The notes beneath the pieces were generated by a model, which saw only the letters and a list, made by a program, of their open reading frames with translations, was not told the DNA's origin and made no database searches. 64,000 nucleotides of DNA, from contig CAYQME010000005.1 in the NCBI GenBank assembly GCA_964418645.1, forward strand, positions 1 through 64,000. The letters are read 5' to 3'. This document shows positions 43,227 to 52,089 of this stretch, piece after piece (positions within the stretch are counted from its first letter, which is position 1; the number at the start of each line of letters is the position of its first letter). Source of the DNA: JAADHG01 sp964418645. Its GTDB lineage: Bacteria > Bacteroidota > Bacteroidia > Flavobacteriales > Flavobacteriaceae. Position numbers and translations under genes: made by a program.

Positions 43227-44690
43227 ATGAATAAGTATTTCACCTCAATAATAATATGTTGTTTTGTTATTGGTATGTCTCAAGCACAAACAAACACATC
43301 ACAAGGGACATATAAAAAGAAAGTATTAGAGACCTCAGAAGTAGATTTTTTAATGAGTTATTATACTCAAGAAGGAAATCATGCCTCTGTAACTGGAGGA
43401 ATTGGAAATGAAAAATTAACCGATGTTACACCAACGTTTATAGTTGCAATTCCATTAAATGCTGACGATGTTCTAACAGTTAATGCTGGAATATCAGCGT
43501 ATACATCAGCATCATCAAGTAATTTAGATCCATTTGATTCAAGTGGAGCGTCAAGAAAAAGAGGCGATGATGATGATAAAAGAGTGTCAGCAAGAGCAGA
43601 TAAAATTACAGGAAGTCCTTGGGTAGAATCTTCAGGAGCTTCACGAAGTGATATTTGGGCTACTATTAACGCAAGTTATAGTCATAGTTCTGATGATAGA
43701 AATAATATTTGGACTGCAGATTTGGGCTTTTCAAAAGAATATGATTATGCATCCTTAGGTTTTGGTGGCGGATTTACAAAATTATTTAATCAAAAAAATA
43801 CTGAACTAAGAATTAAAGGGCAAGTATATTTAGATAATTGGAATCCAAGATATCCAACAGAGCTAGATTCTTATTTAGAGGCTGGTCAAAATTTAAATAA
43901 CGGTTTTTTTGCCAATATTGATATTCTAGACCAATTGGGTAATGTTATTAATAAAAATGGAAGTTTAGTATGGTCACCACTGCAAACCCTTTTGGTTACC
44001 AATAAATCAAGGAATTCATATTCATTATCCTTTAATTTTTCGCAAATAATAAGTAAGAAAGCTCAATTTTCTTTATTCTTTGATTTAATTCAGCAAAATG
44101 GTTGGCTATCGAATCCTATGCAACGTGTTTATTTTGCAGACCGTGACAATTATTATGTAGGAAAAGCATCTAGTATTCCTAAATATACATCTCCAAAAAA
44201 TAAAAATGTATTTCAATTAGCAGACGATATTGAAAGATTGCCTAGTTCACGATTTAAAGTTCCATTAGGTGCACGCTTCAATTATTTTATAAATGAATCG
44301 GTTTCTTTAAGAACATATTATCGGTATTATTATGACGATTGGGGAATCCGTTCACATACAGCAAGCATAGAAATTCCTATTAAATTTGCTGAGGGAAAGT
44401 TTACAATATATCCTAATTATAGATTTTATAATCAAACGGCAGCCGATTATTTTGCACCTTATGAATCTAATGTGTCAACTAGCGAATTTTATACATCAGA
44501 CTACGATTTGTCTAAATTTGATAGTAACCAATATGGATTAGGCTTTAAATATTCTGACATTTTTACTAAGTTTAAGCTGTTTAAAGGTGTCGGATTAAAA
44601 TCATTAGATGTACAGTACAGTATCTATAATAGAAGTGATGGTCTTAGTTCTAATATAATATCAGCTGGATTTAAGTTTATTTTAGAATAA
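43227..44690 (+). CDS. DUF3570-like outer-membrane beta-barrel protein
   Basis: A 487-residue exported protein counted from ATG 43227, which gives a signal peptide ending GMSQAQ; an upstream in-frame TTG at 43143 lies inside the preceding gene and is rejected. Most of the sequence is beta-strand with the C-terminal ISAGFKFILE end typical of outer-membrane barrels. Near the N-terminus two Ser/Gly/Ala/Ser motifs occur: FDSSGAS (104-109) and ESSGAS (134-139), separated by a charged GDDDDKR loop. These resemble ApbE flavinylation sites except that Ser takes the place of Thr. Function unknown. Confidence 0.83.
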   Translation: MNKYFTSIIICCFVIGMSQAQTNTSQGTYKKKVLETSEVDFLMSYYTQEGNHASVTGGIGNEKLTDVTPTFIVAIPLNADDVLTVNAGISAYTSASSSNLDPFDSSGASRKRGDDDDKRVSARADKITGSPWVESSGASRSDIWATINASYSHSSDDRNNIWTADLGFSKEYDYASLGFGGGFTKLFNQKNTELRIKGQVYLDNWNPRYPTELDSYLEAGQNLNNGFFANIDILDQLGNVINKNGSLVWSPLQTLLVTNKSRNSYSLSFNFSQIISKKAQFSLFFDLIQQNGWLSNPMQRVYFADRDNYYVGKASSIPKYTSPKNKNVFQLADDIERLPSSRFKVPLGARFNYFINESVSLRTYYRYYYDDWGIRSHTASIEIPIKFAEGKFTIYPNYRFYNQTAADYFAPYESNVSTSEFYTSDYDLSKFDSNQYGLGFKYSDIFTKFKLFKGVGLKSLDVQYSIYNRSDGLSSNIISAGFKFILE

Positions 44691-44731
44691 AGAATAAATA
44701 AGAGTAATTATCATTTAATTTAACTTTTAAG

Positions 44732-44739
44732 TATCTTTG
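44732..44739 (+). promoter_or_regulatory. TATCTTTG -7 element before ferritin gene
   Basis: The motif matches TAnnTTTG and lies 21 bp before the start codon. The -33 region is weak. Confidence 0.45.
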
Positions 44740-44759
44740 TATTTGTAAAACTTAAAGAA

Positions 44760-45266
44760 ATGAATGCAACAATAGAAAAGTTATTAAACGATCAAGTAAA
44801 GTTTGAAGCCAATGCTTCTATGCAGTATTTGGCAATGGCGTCTTGGGCTGATGCAAATGGGTATAATGGCGTAGCAGAGTTTTTTTATTTACAATCTGAA
44901 GAAGAGCGTGTACATATGATTAAATTGGTTAAGTTTATCAATGAGCGTAGTGGTAAAGTTATTGTTCCCGAAATTGATAAACCTCAAGAAAACTATACAT
45001 CTTTAAACGAATTATTTGAAACGTTTTTGAAGAGTGAAATGTTTGTAACCGAACAAATAAACCATGTAATTTATGAGTGCTTACAGCACAAAGAGTATAA
45101 CGTTCATAATTTTATGCAATGGTATGTTACCGAACAGTTAGAAGAAGAAGCTGTTGCAAGAACCTTGTTAGATAAATTAACCATAATAGGGAATGACAAA
45201 TCTGGACATTATTTATTTGATAGAGATATTAATACAATAGCTTCTGTAAATCAAAATCCAGAATAA
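44760..45266 (+). CDS. ftnA: non-heme ferritin
   Basis: Four-helix iron-storage protein of 168 residues that oxidises Fe(II) and stores it in a 24-mer shell. Ferroxidase ligands are in NDQVKFEANASMQYLAMASWAD (Glu), EEERVHMIKL (Glu, His) and WYVTEQLEEEAVARTLLDKL (Glu). It lacks heme-type signatures of bacterioferritin. It stands alone, with its own -7 element, and is convergent with the desaturase-like gene 1 bp away. Its placement next to the envelope redox cluster may or may not matter. Confidence 0.93.
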   Translation: MNATIEKLLNDQVKFEANASMQYLAMASWADANGYNGVAEFFYLQSEEERVHMIKLVKFINERSGKVIVPEIDKPQENYTSLNELFETFLKSEMFVTEQINHVIYECLQHKEYNVHNFMQWYVTEQLEEEAVARTLLDKLTIIGNDKSGHYLFDRDINTIASVNQNPE

Positions 45267-45267
45267 T

Positions 45268-46539
45268 TTAAGCTACTATTTCTGTAGAAACTACATCTGA
45301 TTTTTCAAAATATGTAAAATATACAGCACCTACAATTGTGCTTAAATAATAAAATGTAACAATATAAATTCCGTAGGGAGTGTATGCATTTAATCCAAAC
45401 CAATCGCCAAAATAAAACAGTATAGTTACTGCTATTGCAACTCTAATGCCTTCAACTATTACAGCATGTTTTTTTCTATCCATTAAGGTTGTATAACCAT
45501 AAATACCAATAAAAACAACTAATCCGTAGAGGAGTAAATTATCAAACTTTATGTTTTCAAAATTATAAAACATAAACAAAAGTAAGACCATAGTCATTAC
45601 ATATTGATAGATAGACCAAAGTTTTAATGCATTAGAAGCTGGTGTTTTAAATTTGGAGTAACTGTAAACGTCATCAATTATAGTAATAGGATACTTATCA
45701 ACAACATCTTTAGGTCTCCAACCTGTTGGCATAAACCAAATACGCAATTTATCTAACCAATTTTTAGTTCTCCAGGCATCTTTAATTAATAACCAAATAT
45801 GCTGAAAATTAATGAGTATGGGATTCCAAGTTTTCACGGGTTTTAAAACGCCATAAACAGGAGGTACTTCTTTTAATTCTTCTTGAAAGGTACCAAATGT
45901 TCTATCCCAAATGCAGAAAATAGCACCTAGATTTTTATCAATATATTCTTTATTTATAGCATGATGCACACGATGCTGCGAAGGTGTTACAATAATGTAT
46001 TCTAAAACACCAAGTTTGCCAATATGTTTGGTATGATACCAAAATTGAGCAAATAAATGCAAGGGCGTTAAAATAGCAATCACTTTATATGGAATACCTA
46101 TTAATACAGCAGGAATAAGTAATAAAGCCGTATAGCCAAATAATGATGAAATAGATTGGCGTAAGGCACAGCCCAAATTAAATTCTTCACTACTATGGTG
46201 AATAATATGCTGATTCCAAAAAATATTAATTTTATGATTTATCAAATGATTCCAATAACTTGCAAAATCAATCGCAATAAAAGCAAGGACATAAACTATC
46301 CAAGATGATTCCATTTCAAATATTGCGAGATGTTTTAATAAATATGGGTAAGGAACAAGTACTAAAATAATGCCTAGAGAATCTTTAACTACATTTGTTA
46401 ATCCAGAGCTTAAGCTAGATATGGTATCGATTGTATTATGCGTCTGCTTTTTGGTAAAATGACCATACCCAATTTCAAGTAGCACTAAACCCATAAAAAA
46501 AGGAGTAGCATATAATAAAGCAGTTGCGTAAGCTTCCAT
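45268..46539 (-). CDS. sterol desaturase / fatty acid hydroxylase family protein
   Basis: A 423-residue membrane di-iron enzyme. The eight-histidine set is present as NHLINHKIN, NQHIIHHSSEE and HRVHHAINKEYIDKN. Membrane helices flank these, and a C-terminal tail adds about 130 residues with several further helices, longer than the core domain. Members hydroxylate or desaturate lipids, including ceramides, alkylglycerols and sterol-like compounds; the substrate here is unknown. It is divergent from guaB. Confidence 0.88.
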   Translation of the reverse strand: MEAYATALLYATPFFMGLVLLEIGYGHFTKKQTHNTIDTISSLSSGLTNVVKDSLGIILVLVPYPYLLKHLAIFEMESSWIVYVLAFIAIDFASYWNHLINHKINIFWNQHIIHHSSEEFNLGCALRQSISSLFGYTALLLIPAVLIGIPYKVIAILTPLHLFAQFWYHTKHIGKLGVLEYIIVTPSQHRVHHAINKEYIDKNLGAIFCIWDRTFGTFQEELKEVPPVYGVLKPVKTWNPILINFQHIWLLIKDAWRTKNWLDKLRIWFMPTGWRPKDVVDKYPITIIDDVYSYSKFKTPASNALKLWSIYQYVMTMVLLLFMFYNFENIKFDNLLLYGLVVFIGIYGYTTLMDRKKHAVIVEGIRVAIAVTILFYFGDWFGLNAYTPYGIYIVTFYYLSTIVGAVYFTYFEKSDVVSTEIVA

Positions 46540-46588
46540 AATTATATTAAAGTCTAAAAATAAATATTTCTAGTCATTTAAAAAAACG

Positions 46589-46596
46589 TATCTTTG
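46589..46596 (+). promoter_or_regulatory. TATCTTTG -7 element before guaB
   Basis: The motif matches TAnnTTTG and lies 24 bp before the start codon. No clear TTG box is seen at the expected spacing. Confidence 0.45.
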
Positions 46597-46619
46597 CATG
46601 CAATTAAAACGTAATTGCA

Positions 46620-48092
46620 ATGATAGCTTATCAAAACAAGATTGTTGGAGAAGGTCTTACTTATGACGACGTACTTTTAGTTCCAGCATATTCCGAAATT
46701 TTACCACGAGAAGTCAATATTCAGACAAAGTTCACAAGAAATATTTCTATAAATATTCCTATTATTTCTGCTGCTATGGATACAGTAACCGAAAGCAGTA
46801 TGGCTATTGCCATGGCTAGAGAAGGAGGTATAGGCGTGTTACATAAAAATATGACTATTGAAAGACAAGCCATGAAGGTAAGGAAGGTAAAACGTGCTGA
46901 AAGTGGAATGATTATAGATCCAGTTACATTACCTCTCACAGCCAAGGTTTTGGATGCTAAACAAAACATGAAGGAACACAGTATTGGTGGTATTCCTATT
47001 GTAGACGATAATGGCATATTAAAAGGCATAGTAACCAATCGTGATTTGCGTTTTGAAAAAAATAACGGGAGACCAATAACCGAAGTCATGACCAGCAAAA
47101 ACTTAGTTACTGTTAGTGAGGGAACATCGTTATTAGATGCTGAAGTTGTTTTTCAAGATAATAAAATTGAAAAATTACCTGTAGTTAATGCAGATTATAA
47201 ACTTGTGGGTTTAATTACATTTAGAGATATAACAAAGCTTACTCAAAACCCAATATCCAATAAGGATAAATTTGGCCGATTACGTGTGGCAGCAGCTATT
47301 GGTGTTACTGAAGATGCTATAAAACGGGCCGAAGCTTTATACATTGCAGGAATTGATGCTGTTGTAATTGATACTGCTCACGGACACACTAAAGGTGTTG
47401 TTAAGGTGTTAAAAGAGGTAAAATCTAAATTTCCTGATTTAGATGTCATTGTAGGAAATATTGCCACAGCTGATGCTGCTAAATATTTAGTTAAAGCTGG
47501 TGCTGATGGCGTTAAAGTGGGTATTGGTCCAGGGTCTATTTGTACTACGAGAGTTATTGCAGGAGTAGGATTTCCACAGTTTTCGGCAGTTTTAGAAGTC
47601 GCTGCAGCTTTAAAAGGAAGTGGAGTTCCGGTAATTGCAGATGGCGGTATTCGTTATACAGGCGATATACCAAAAGCAATTGCAGCAGGAGCAGATAGTG
47701 TAATGTTAGGATCATTATTAGCAGGAACCAAAGAGTCTCCGGGAGAAACTATTATCTATGAAGGACGAAAATTTAAATCCTATAGAGGAATGGGTTCTGT
47801 TGAAGCTATGAAGCAAGGGAGTAAAGATCGCTATTTTCAAGATGTGGAAGATGATATTAAAAAATTAGTGCCAGAAGGTATCGTAGGTCGTGTACCTTAT
47901 AAAGGAGAATTATTTGAAAGTGTTCATCAGTTTGTTGGAGGTTTACGAGCAGGCATGGGATATTGTGGTGCTAAAGATATTGAATCACTTAAAAACAGTG
48001 GGCAATTTGTTAAGATAACAGCTTCGGGGATTAACGAAAGTCACCCGCATGATGTTATGATTACAAAAGAGTCTCCTAATTATTCAAGATAG
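46620..48092 (+). CDS. guaB: IMP dehydrogenase
   Basis: Converts IMP to XMP with NAD, the committed step of guanine nucleotide synthesis. The catalytic loop is GPGSICTTR (Cys308). Two CBS domains are inserted near residues 95-205 (HSIGGIPIVDDNGILKGIVTNRDL, then KLPVVNADYKLVGLITFRDI). The ending YRGMGSVEAMKQGSKDRY and the GRVPYKGELFESVHQFVGGLRAGMGYCG region are standard. Length 490 fits. It ends with a strong hairpin shared with the convergent gene. Confidence 0.97.
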   Translation: MIAYQNKIVGEGLTYDDVLLVPAYSEILPREVNIQTKFTRNISINIPIISAAMDTVTESSMAIAMAREGGIGVLHKNMTIERQAMKVRKVKRAESGMIIDPVTLPLTAKVLDAKQNMKEHSIGGIPIVDDNGILKGIVTNRDLRFEKNNGRPITEVMTSKNLVTVSEGTSLLDAEVVFQDNKIEKLPVVNADYKLVGLITFRDITKLTQNPISNKDKFGRLRVAAAIGVTEDAIKRAEALYIAGIDAVVIDTAHGHTKGVVKVLKEVKSKFPDLDVIVGNIATADAAKYLVKAGADGVKVGIGPGSICTTRVIAGVGFPQFSAVLEVAAALKGSGVPVIADGGIRYTGDIPKAIAAGADSVMLGSLLAGTKESPGETIIYEGRKFKSYRGMGSVEAMKQGSKDRYFQDVEDDIKKLVPEGIVGRVPYKGELFESVHQFVGGLRAGMGYCGAKDIESLKNSGQFVKITASGINESHPHDVMITKESPNYSR

Positions 48093-48152
48093 CTCTTTTT
48101 ATTATTTAGGATTTGTGTGTTAAAGACAAAGAAGATTTATTTACTATAAAAG

Positions 48153-48179
48153 AATGGCGATTGTTTATCAATCGCCATT
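48153..48179. terminator. bidirectional terminator between guaB and T9SS protein gene
   Basis: AATGGCGATTG and CAATCGCCATT form an 11-bp perfect stem around a TTTAT loop. It lies between two convergent genes, about 60 bp after guaB and 25 bp after the other stop. Confidence 0.85.
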
Positions 48180-48204
48180 TAAAGTTTGAAAATAATTGAC
48201 TTAG

Positions 48205-49071
48205 TTAATGCGCAATTACTTTTAGAGTTTTGTTGAAATGTTCACCTTCAATAACAATAAAACTTAGTTGATTTTGAGGTAAATTAATTTCTTTCACAAA
48301 ATTATTTTGAACCTGCATATCAAAACTTTGTAATAATCTTCCGTAAATATCAAAAGTTTTGATAATTGCTTTCCCGTTATAACCATTAATTTTTAAGGTT
48401 TTGTTATTATTTACATAGGAAATGTTAACGTTTGTTTTAAAATCATCTATTCCTAAAACAGTTTCAACTATTGTATATGCAAGAGTTTCTATATTAAAAC
48501 TAATATCGTAATTAGCAGTAAGAGGAATAGCAATATTTGCTCCAGATGGAGAAGCTGTTCCATTTAATCCTGGACCACCATATCCTACAGCCCAATCTGC
48601 ATCTCTTCTAAATTTCAGCTCGCCTCCACTTACTAAAGGAATATTTGAAGCAGTGTAAATTATATTGTCTGTAGTTGTTAGAACCAAATCTGTATTCCAA
48701 TCAATATACCCATTTCCAATAATACTAATATTCTGATTTGATGGTCCAGCTGGTGTAAAAGTATAATCTCCAGTTGTTATATTGAATGCAATATTATAAA
48801 AATTAGAAGTAACAGGGATGTTATTTGCCGTGGTAGTTCCTGAAGGGAAAGTATCTCCTCCCCAACTATTTGTCCAAGCATCATCTTGTCTAAATTTTAA
48901 ACCTCCAGCAGGAAGATAATAATTAGTTTTTGTAAAATTTACATTGTCGGCTGTTGTCATATTTACATCACTTCCCCAATTGCCAAAGTCACCTAAAAAT
49001 CCAATGGTTTGTGCTGTTATAAATTGTAAGGATAAAAATAAAGTAAAAGATAAAAGTAGTTTTGTTTTCAT
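48205..49071 (-). CDS. T9SS-sorted protein with two SusE/F-like modules
   Basis: A 288-residue exported protein counted from ATG 49071, which starts the signal peptide MKTKLLLSFTLFLSLQFITAQ; a longer ORF extends 14 codons upstream. Two similar modules follow (about 22-105 and 110-195), each with an IG-like GNxG..W.(T/S)D start and a KFR.DA.W...YGG/WGG end, as in starch-binding SusE/SusF domains. The last 75 residues (ISYVNNNKTLKINGYNGKAIIKTFDIYGR...VKVIAH-like) form a type A T9SS C-terminal sorting domain. It probably binds a glycan at the cell surface and has no catalytic domain. Confidence 0.82.
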   Translation of the reverse strand: MKTKLLLSFTLFLSLQFITAQTIGFLGDFGNWGSDVNMTTADNVNFTKTNYYLPAGGLKFRQDDAWTNSWGGDTFPSGTTTANNIPVTSNFYNIAFNITTGDYTFTPAGPSNQNISIIGNGYIDWNTDLVLTTTDNIIYTASNIPLVSGGELKFRRDADWAVGYGGPGLNGTASPSGANIAIPLTANYDISFNIETLAYTIVETVLGIDDFKTNVNISYVNNNKTLKINGYNGKAIIKTFDIYGRLLQSFDMQVQNNFVKEINLPQNQLSFIVIEGEHFNKTLKVIAH

Positions 49072-49233
49072 AATTATATGGATTAATTTATTGAAAGATA
49101 AGTATTTAAACACACTCTTTTAAATGGTATGCTTACTACAACGTTTTCGTGTTGAAAACTTTTATTTTAAACTCTATTATATTTATAAATAAGTGGGCAC
49201 TAAACAAACTTTATATTCGTTGGTGTATACAAC

Positions 49234-49263
49234 TTGTAGTATAGGTATATATTAGTATTTTTG
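49234..49263 (+). promoter_or_regulatory. promoter of the folding-factor genes
   Basis: TTG at 49234-49236, a 19-bp spacer and TATTTTTG at 49256-49263 form a near-ideal Bacteroidota promoter, 26 bp before the start codon. Confidence 0.75.
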
Positions 49264-49289
49264 CTGTGATAAATAAAAGTTAGTTTTTT

Positions 49290-51233
49290 ATGAGAATTAA
49301 GATTGTAACGACGTGTTTTATATTGTTTTTTATTCTATTTAGTAATGCCCAAATTAAAAATGATGATATTTTATTCACTGTTGGAGATTCTCCTGTGTTA
49401 GCATCAGAATTTTTAAGAGTTTACAATAAGAACTTAGATTTGGTTAAAGACGAATCACAAAAAAATGTTGATGAATACCTTAAATTGTTTATTAATTATA
49501 AGCTTAAATTAGACGAAGCAAGGGCTTCAGGTTTTCATAAAAAACCACAATATATTAGAGAATTAAATGGCTATAAGAAACAACTGGCCAAAAACTACCT
49601 TACTGATCATGAAGTTACATATGCATTGGTAAAGGAAGCTTATAAGCGGATTTCTTATGACATTAAAGCAAAACATATTTTAATCAGACTTAATCCATCT
49701 CAAAAAGATACTTTAGCCACTTATAATAGATTGTTAAAGCTTCGAGAGCGATTCTTAAATGAAGATTTTGATTCGCTTAAAAAAGAGATTCATAATGGTA
49801 ATACAGTATTGGTTGAGGATTTAGGTTATTTTTCTGGTTTTAAAATGGTTTATGATTTTGAATCGGCTGCGTTTAATACCAATGTAGGAGAAGTTTCAAT
49901 GCCATTCAGAACGCAGTTCGGATACCATATTGTAAGGGTATTTGATAAACGGAAGTCTAGAGGTGAAGTGACTGTTGGACATATTATGATTTCTAATAAT
50001 CAAAAGGATACTTCAATAAAGCCAGAAGTAAGAATACAAGAGATTTATAAGCTTATTAGCCAAGGTGAGAATTTTGAATCGTTAGCCAAACAATTTTCAG
50101 AAGATAAAAGTTCTGCAAGCAAAGGGGGAAAACTATCACCTTTTAATAGTGGTCAATTAAGCTCAGTTGTATTTGAAGATGTTGCGTTTAGTTTAAATAG
50201 TGTTGGAGAAGTTTCTAAACCATTTCAATCAGATTATGGTTGGCATATTATAAAGTTATATAATAAAAAACCAATTGCTCCTTTTGAAGATTTAAAATAC
50301 GAATTAGAAAATAAAGTTAGACTAGATGCTCGTTCTAAACTTATCAATACATCTTTACAGAATAAACTTAAAAAACAGTATAATATTCCTAGTGCTAATC
50401 CTGCGCGTTCTTATTTTGTGTCCATTTTAAATGACGATTATTATAACAGGTCATGGAAAGTCCCTTCAAATATTCCTAAAGAAAAAGGTCTGCTTAAAAT
50501 TGGAGATACATTATTAACCTATAATGATTTTGCAAATTTTTTACGATTACGACAAAAAGAAGCTAAAAAGAGCCAGTCTTTTCAAGAAATTATTGATGAA
50601 AAATACAAAGCATTTATCAATAAGAATGTTTTAGCATATCATGAGCATAATTTAGAGAATGAAAATATTGAATTTGCTCAGATTTTGTCTGAGTACAGAG
50701 AAGGTCTTTTGTTGTTTGATTTGATGGAAACTAAAATTTGGAATGCTGTAAAAAAGGATACTATTGGAATACAAAACTATTTTAATGCCAATAAAGACAA
50801 CTATAAATGGGAACGACGTATCGATGCAATTATAGCAACTTCAGCAAAGGAAAAAGATATTAAGGAAGTAAAGCAATTATTTAGTAATGGGACTAAATGG
50901 GAGACGATAAAAGATAAATTAAATCAGGGAGATGCTCAAAAAGTTATTTTTACTTCTGGAATTATGACTGCTTCACATCAAGCTTTACCAAAAACATTTG
51001 ATTTTAATGTGGGTATTTCAAAAATATATTTCTATAATGATGCCTACCATATTATTAAAGTAAATAAAGTGTTGCCAGAAGCTAACAAAACACTAAAGGA
51101 AACCAAAGGTGCTGTGATAAGTGACTACCAAAATCTGGTTGAAAAGAATTGGCTTAAAGAACTAGAAGGGAAGTATGAAGTGAAGATTAATCAAGATGTT
51201 TTAGCAAAAGTAAAATTTCAAATTTATAATTAA
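49290..51233 (+). CDS. SurA/PpiC-type periplasmic peptidyl-prolyl isomerase, two parvulin domains
   Basis: A 647-residue exported folding factor. Signal peptide about residues 1-20 (ending SNAQ). Two parvulin domains lie at about 125-220 (IKAKHILIRL, GYFSGFKMVYDFESAAF, FGYHIVRVFDKR) and 230-325 (VGHIMIS, GGKLSPFNSGQL, YGWHIIKLYNKK). A long C-terminal helical and beta part (about 340-647) has a third, degenerate parvulin-like segment. It probably escorts outer-membrane proteins. It is the first of three overlapping or adjacent genes of similar type. Confidence 0.9.
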   Translation: MRIKIVTTCFILFFILFSNAQIKNDDILFTVGDSPVLASEFLRVYNKNLDLVKDESQKNVDEYLKLFINYKLKLDEARASGFHKKPQYIRELNGYKKQLAKNYLTDHEVTYALVKEAYKRISYDIKAKHILIRLNPSQKDTLATYNRLLKLRERFLNEDFDSLKKEIHNGNTVLVEDLGYFSGFKMVYDFESAAFNTNVGEVSMPFRTQFGYHIVRVFDKRKSRGEVTVGHIMISNNQKDTSIKPEVRIQEIYKLISQGENFESLAKQFSEDKSSASKGGKLSPFNSGQLSSVVFEDVAFSLNSVGEVSKPFQSDYGWHIIKLYNKKPIAPFEDLKYELENKVRLDARSKLINTSLQNKLKKQYNIPSANPARSYFVSILNDDYYNRSWKVPSNIPKEKGLLKIGDTLLTYNDFANFLRLRQKEAKKSQSFQEIIDEKYKAFINKNVLAYHEHNLENENIEFAQILSEYREGLLLFDLMETKIWNAVKKDTIGIQNYFNANKDNYKWERRIDAIIATSAKEKDIKEVKQLFSNGTKWETIKDKLNQGDAQKVIFTSGIMTASHQALPKTFDFNVGISKIYFYNDAYHIIKVNKVLPEANKTLKETKGAVISDYQNLVEKNWLKELEGKYEVKINQDVLAKVKFQIYN

Positions 51234-52088
51234 TTGCATTCTAAGTTTTACATATTATTTCTAGTATCATTTATCTTTTTGTCTTGTGATTATTTAAAAA
51301 AGACTGAAGAAAGTGATGCAATTGCACGCGTAAATGACACTTATTTATATAAAAGTGATATTAAAGATTTAATTACTGAAGGGATTTCAAAAGAAGATAG
51401 TACTGTACGTGTAAATAATTTTATTAATCATTGGGCAACACAACAATTACTTATAAATGGTGCCGAAATAAATTTATCTGAAGATAAACAAGAAGAGTTT
51501 AATGATTTAGTAAAACAGTACAAAAACGATTTGTTTATTAAGGCTTATTTAGAAGCTTTAGTTAAACGTAGTATTGATACTAGTGTTTCGCAAAAGGAAG
51601 CTGAAGAAGTGTATAATAGAAATCAAGAGACCTTTAAATTAAATGAAGAGCTTGTTAAGTTTAGATATATTAACGTAAATGAAAATATTGCTAATCTAAA
51701 AGACATTGAAAAACGTTTTAAGCGTTTTAATATTGAAGATAAAAAAGTACTAGACTCTATTGCAATTCAGTTTAAATCGTATTCGTTAAACGATTCAATT
51801 TGGATTAGAGCCAATCAAGCCATATTAAAGATTCCAGCTATAAAAGCTACAAACAAAAAAGAACTGTTAAAAAAATCTAATTTTATACAACTCAAAGATT
51901 CATTAGGTTTATATTTGATGCAAATTAATGAGGTGTTACTTCGCAATGAAATTGCACCTATAGAATTTGTAATGCCAACAATTAAACAAATCGTGATTAA
52001 TAAGCGAAAGTTGGAGTTTACAAAAGAATTAGAAAAAGACATTACCAAAGATGCAATTAAAAACAAACAATTTGAAATTTTTAACTAA
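51234..52088 (+). CDS. SurA-like lipoprotein without clear parvulin domain
   Basis: A 284-residue lipoprotein. It appears to start at TTG 51234, immediately after the preceding stop (TAATTG); no in-frame ATG gives a signal peptide, whereas this start gives HSKFYILFLVSFIFLSC with lipobox Cys18. The region ARVNDTYLYKSDIKDLI resembles the SurA N-terminal chaperone segment, and no FxxA...GYH parvulin core is visible. It may be a chaperone subunit cotranscribed with the isomerases on either side. Confidence 0.8.
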   Translation: MHSKFYILFLVSFIFLSCDYLKKTEESDAIARVNDTYLYKSDIKDLITEGISKEDSTVRVNNFINHWATQQLLINGAEINLSEDKQEEFNDLVKQYKNDLFIKAYLEALVKRSIDTSVSQKEAEEVYNRNQETFKLNEELVKFRYINVNENIANLKDIEKRFKRFNIEDKKVLDSIAIQFKSYSLNDSIWIRANQAILKIPAIKATNKKELLKKSNFIQLKDSLGLYLMQINEVLLRNEIAPIEFVMPTIKQIVINKRKLEFTKELEKDITKDAIKNKQFEIFN

Positions 52089-52089
52089 G

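Noticed and set aside
43143..44690. Longer version of the DUF3570-like protein starting at 43143
   Set aside because: The extension lies within the preceding lipoprotein gene and lacks a signal peptide; ATG 43227 restores one.
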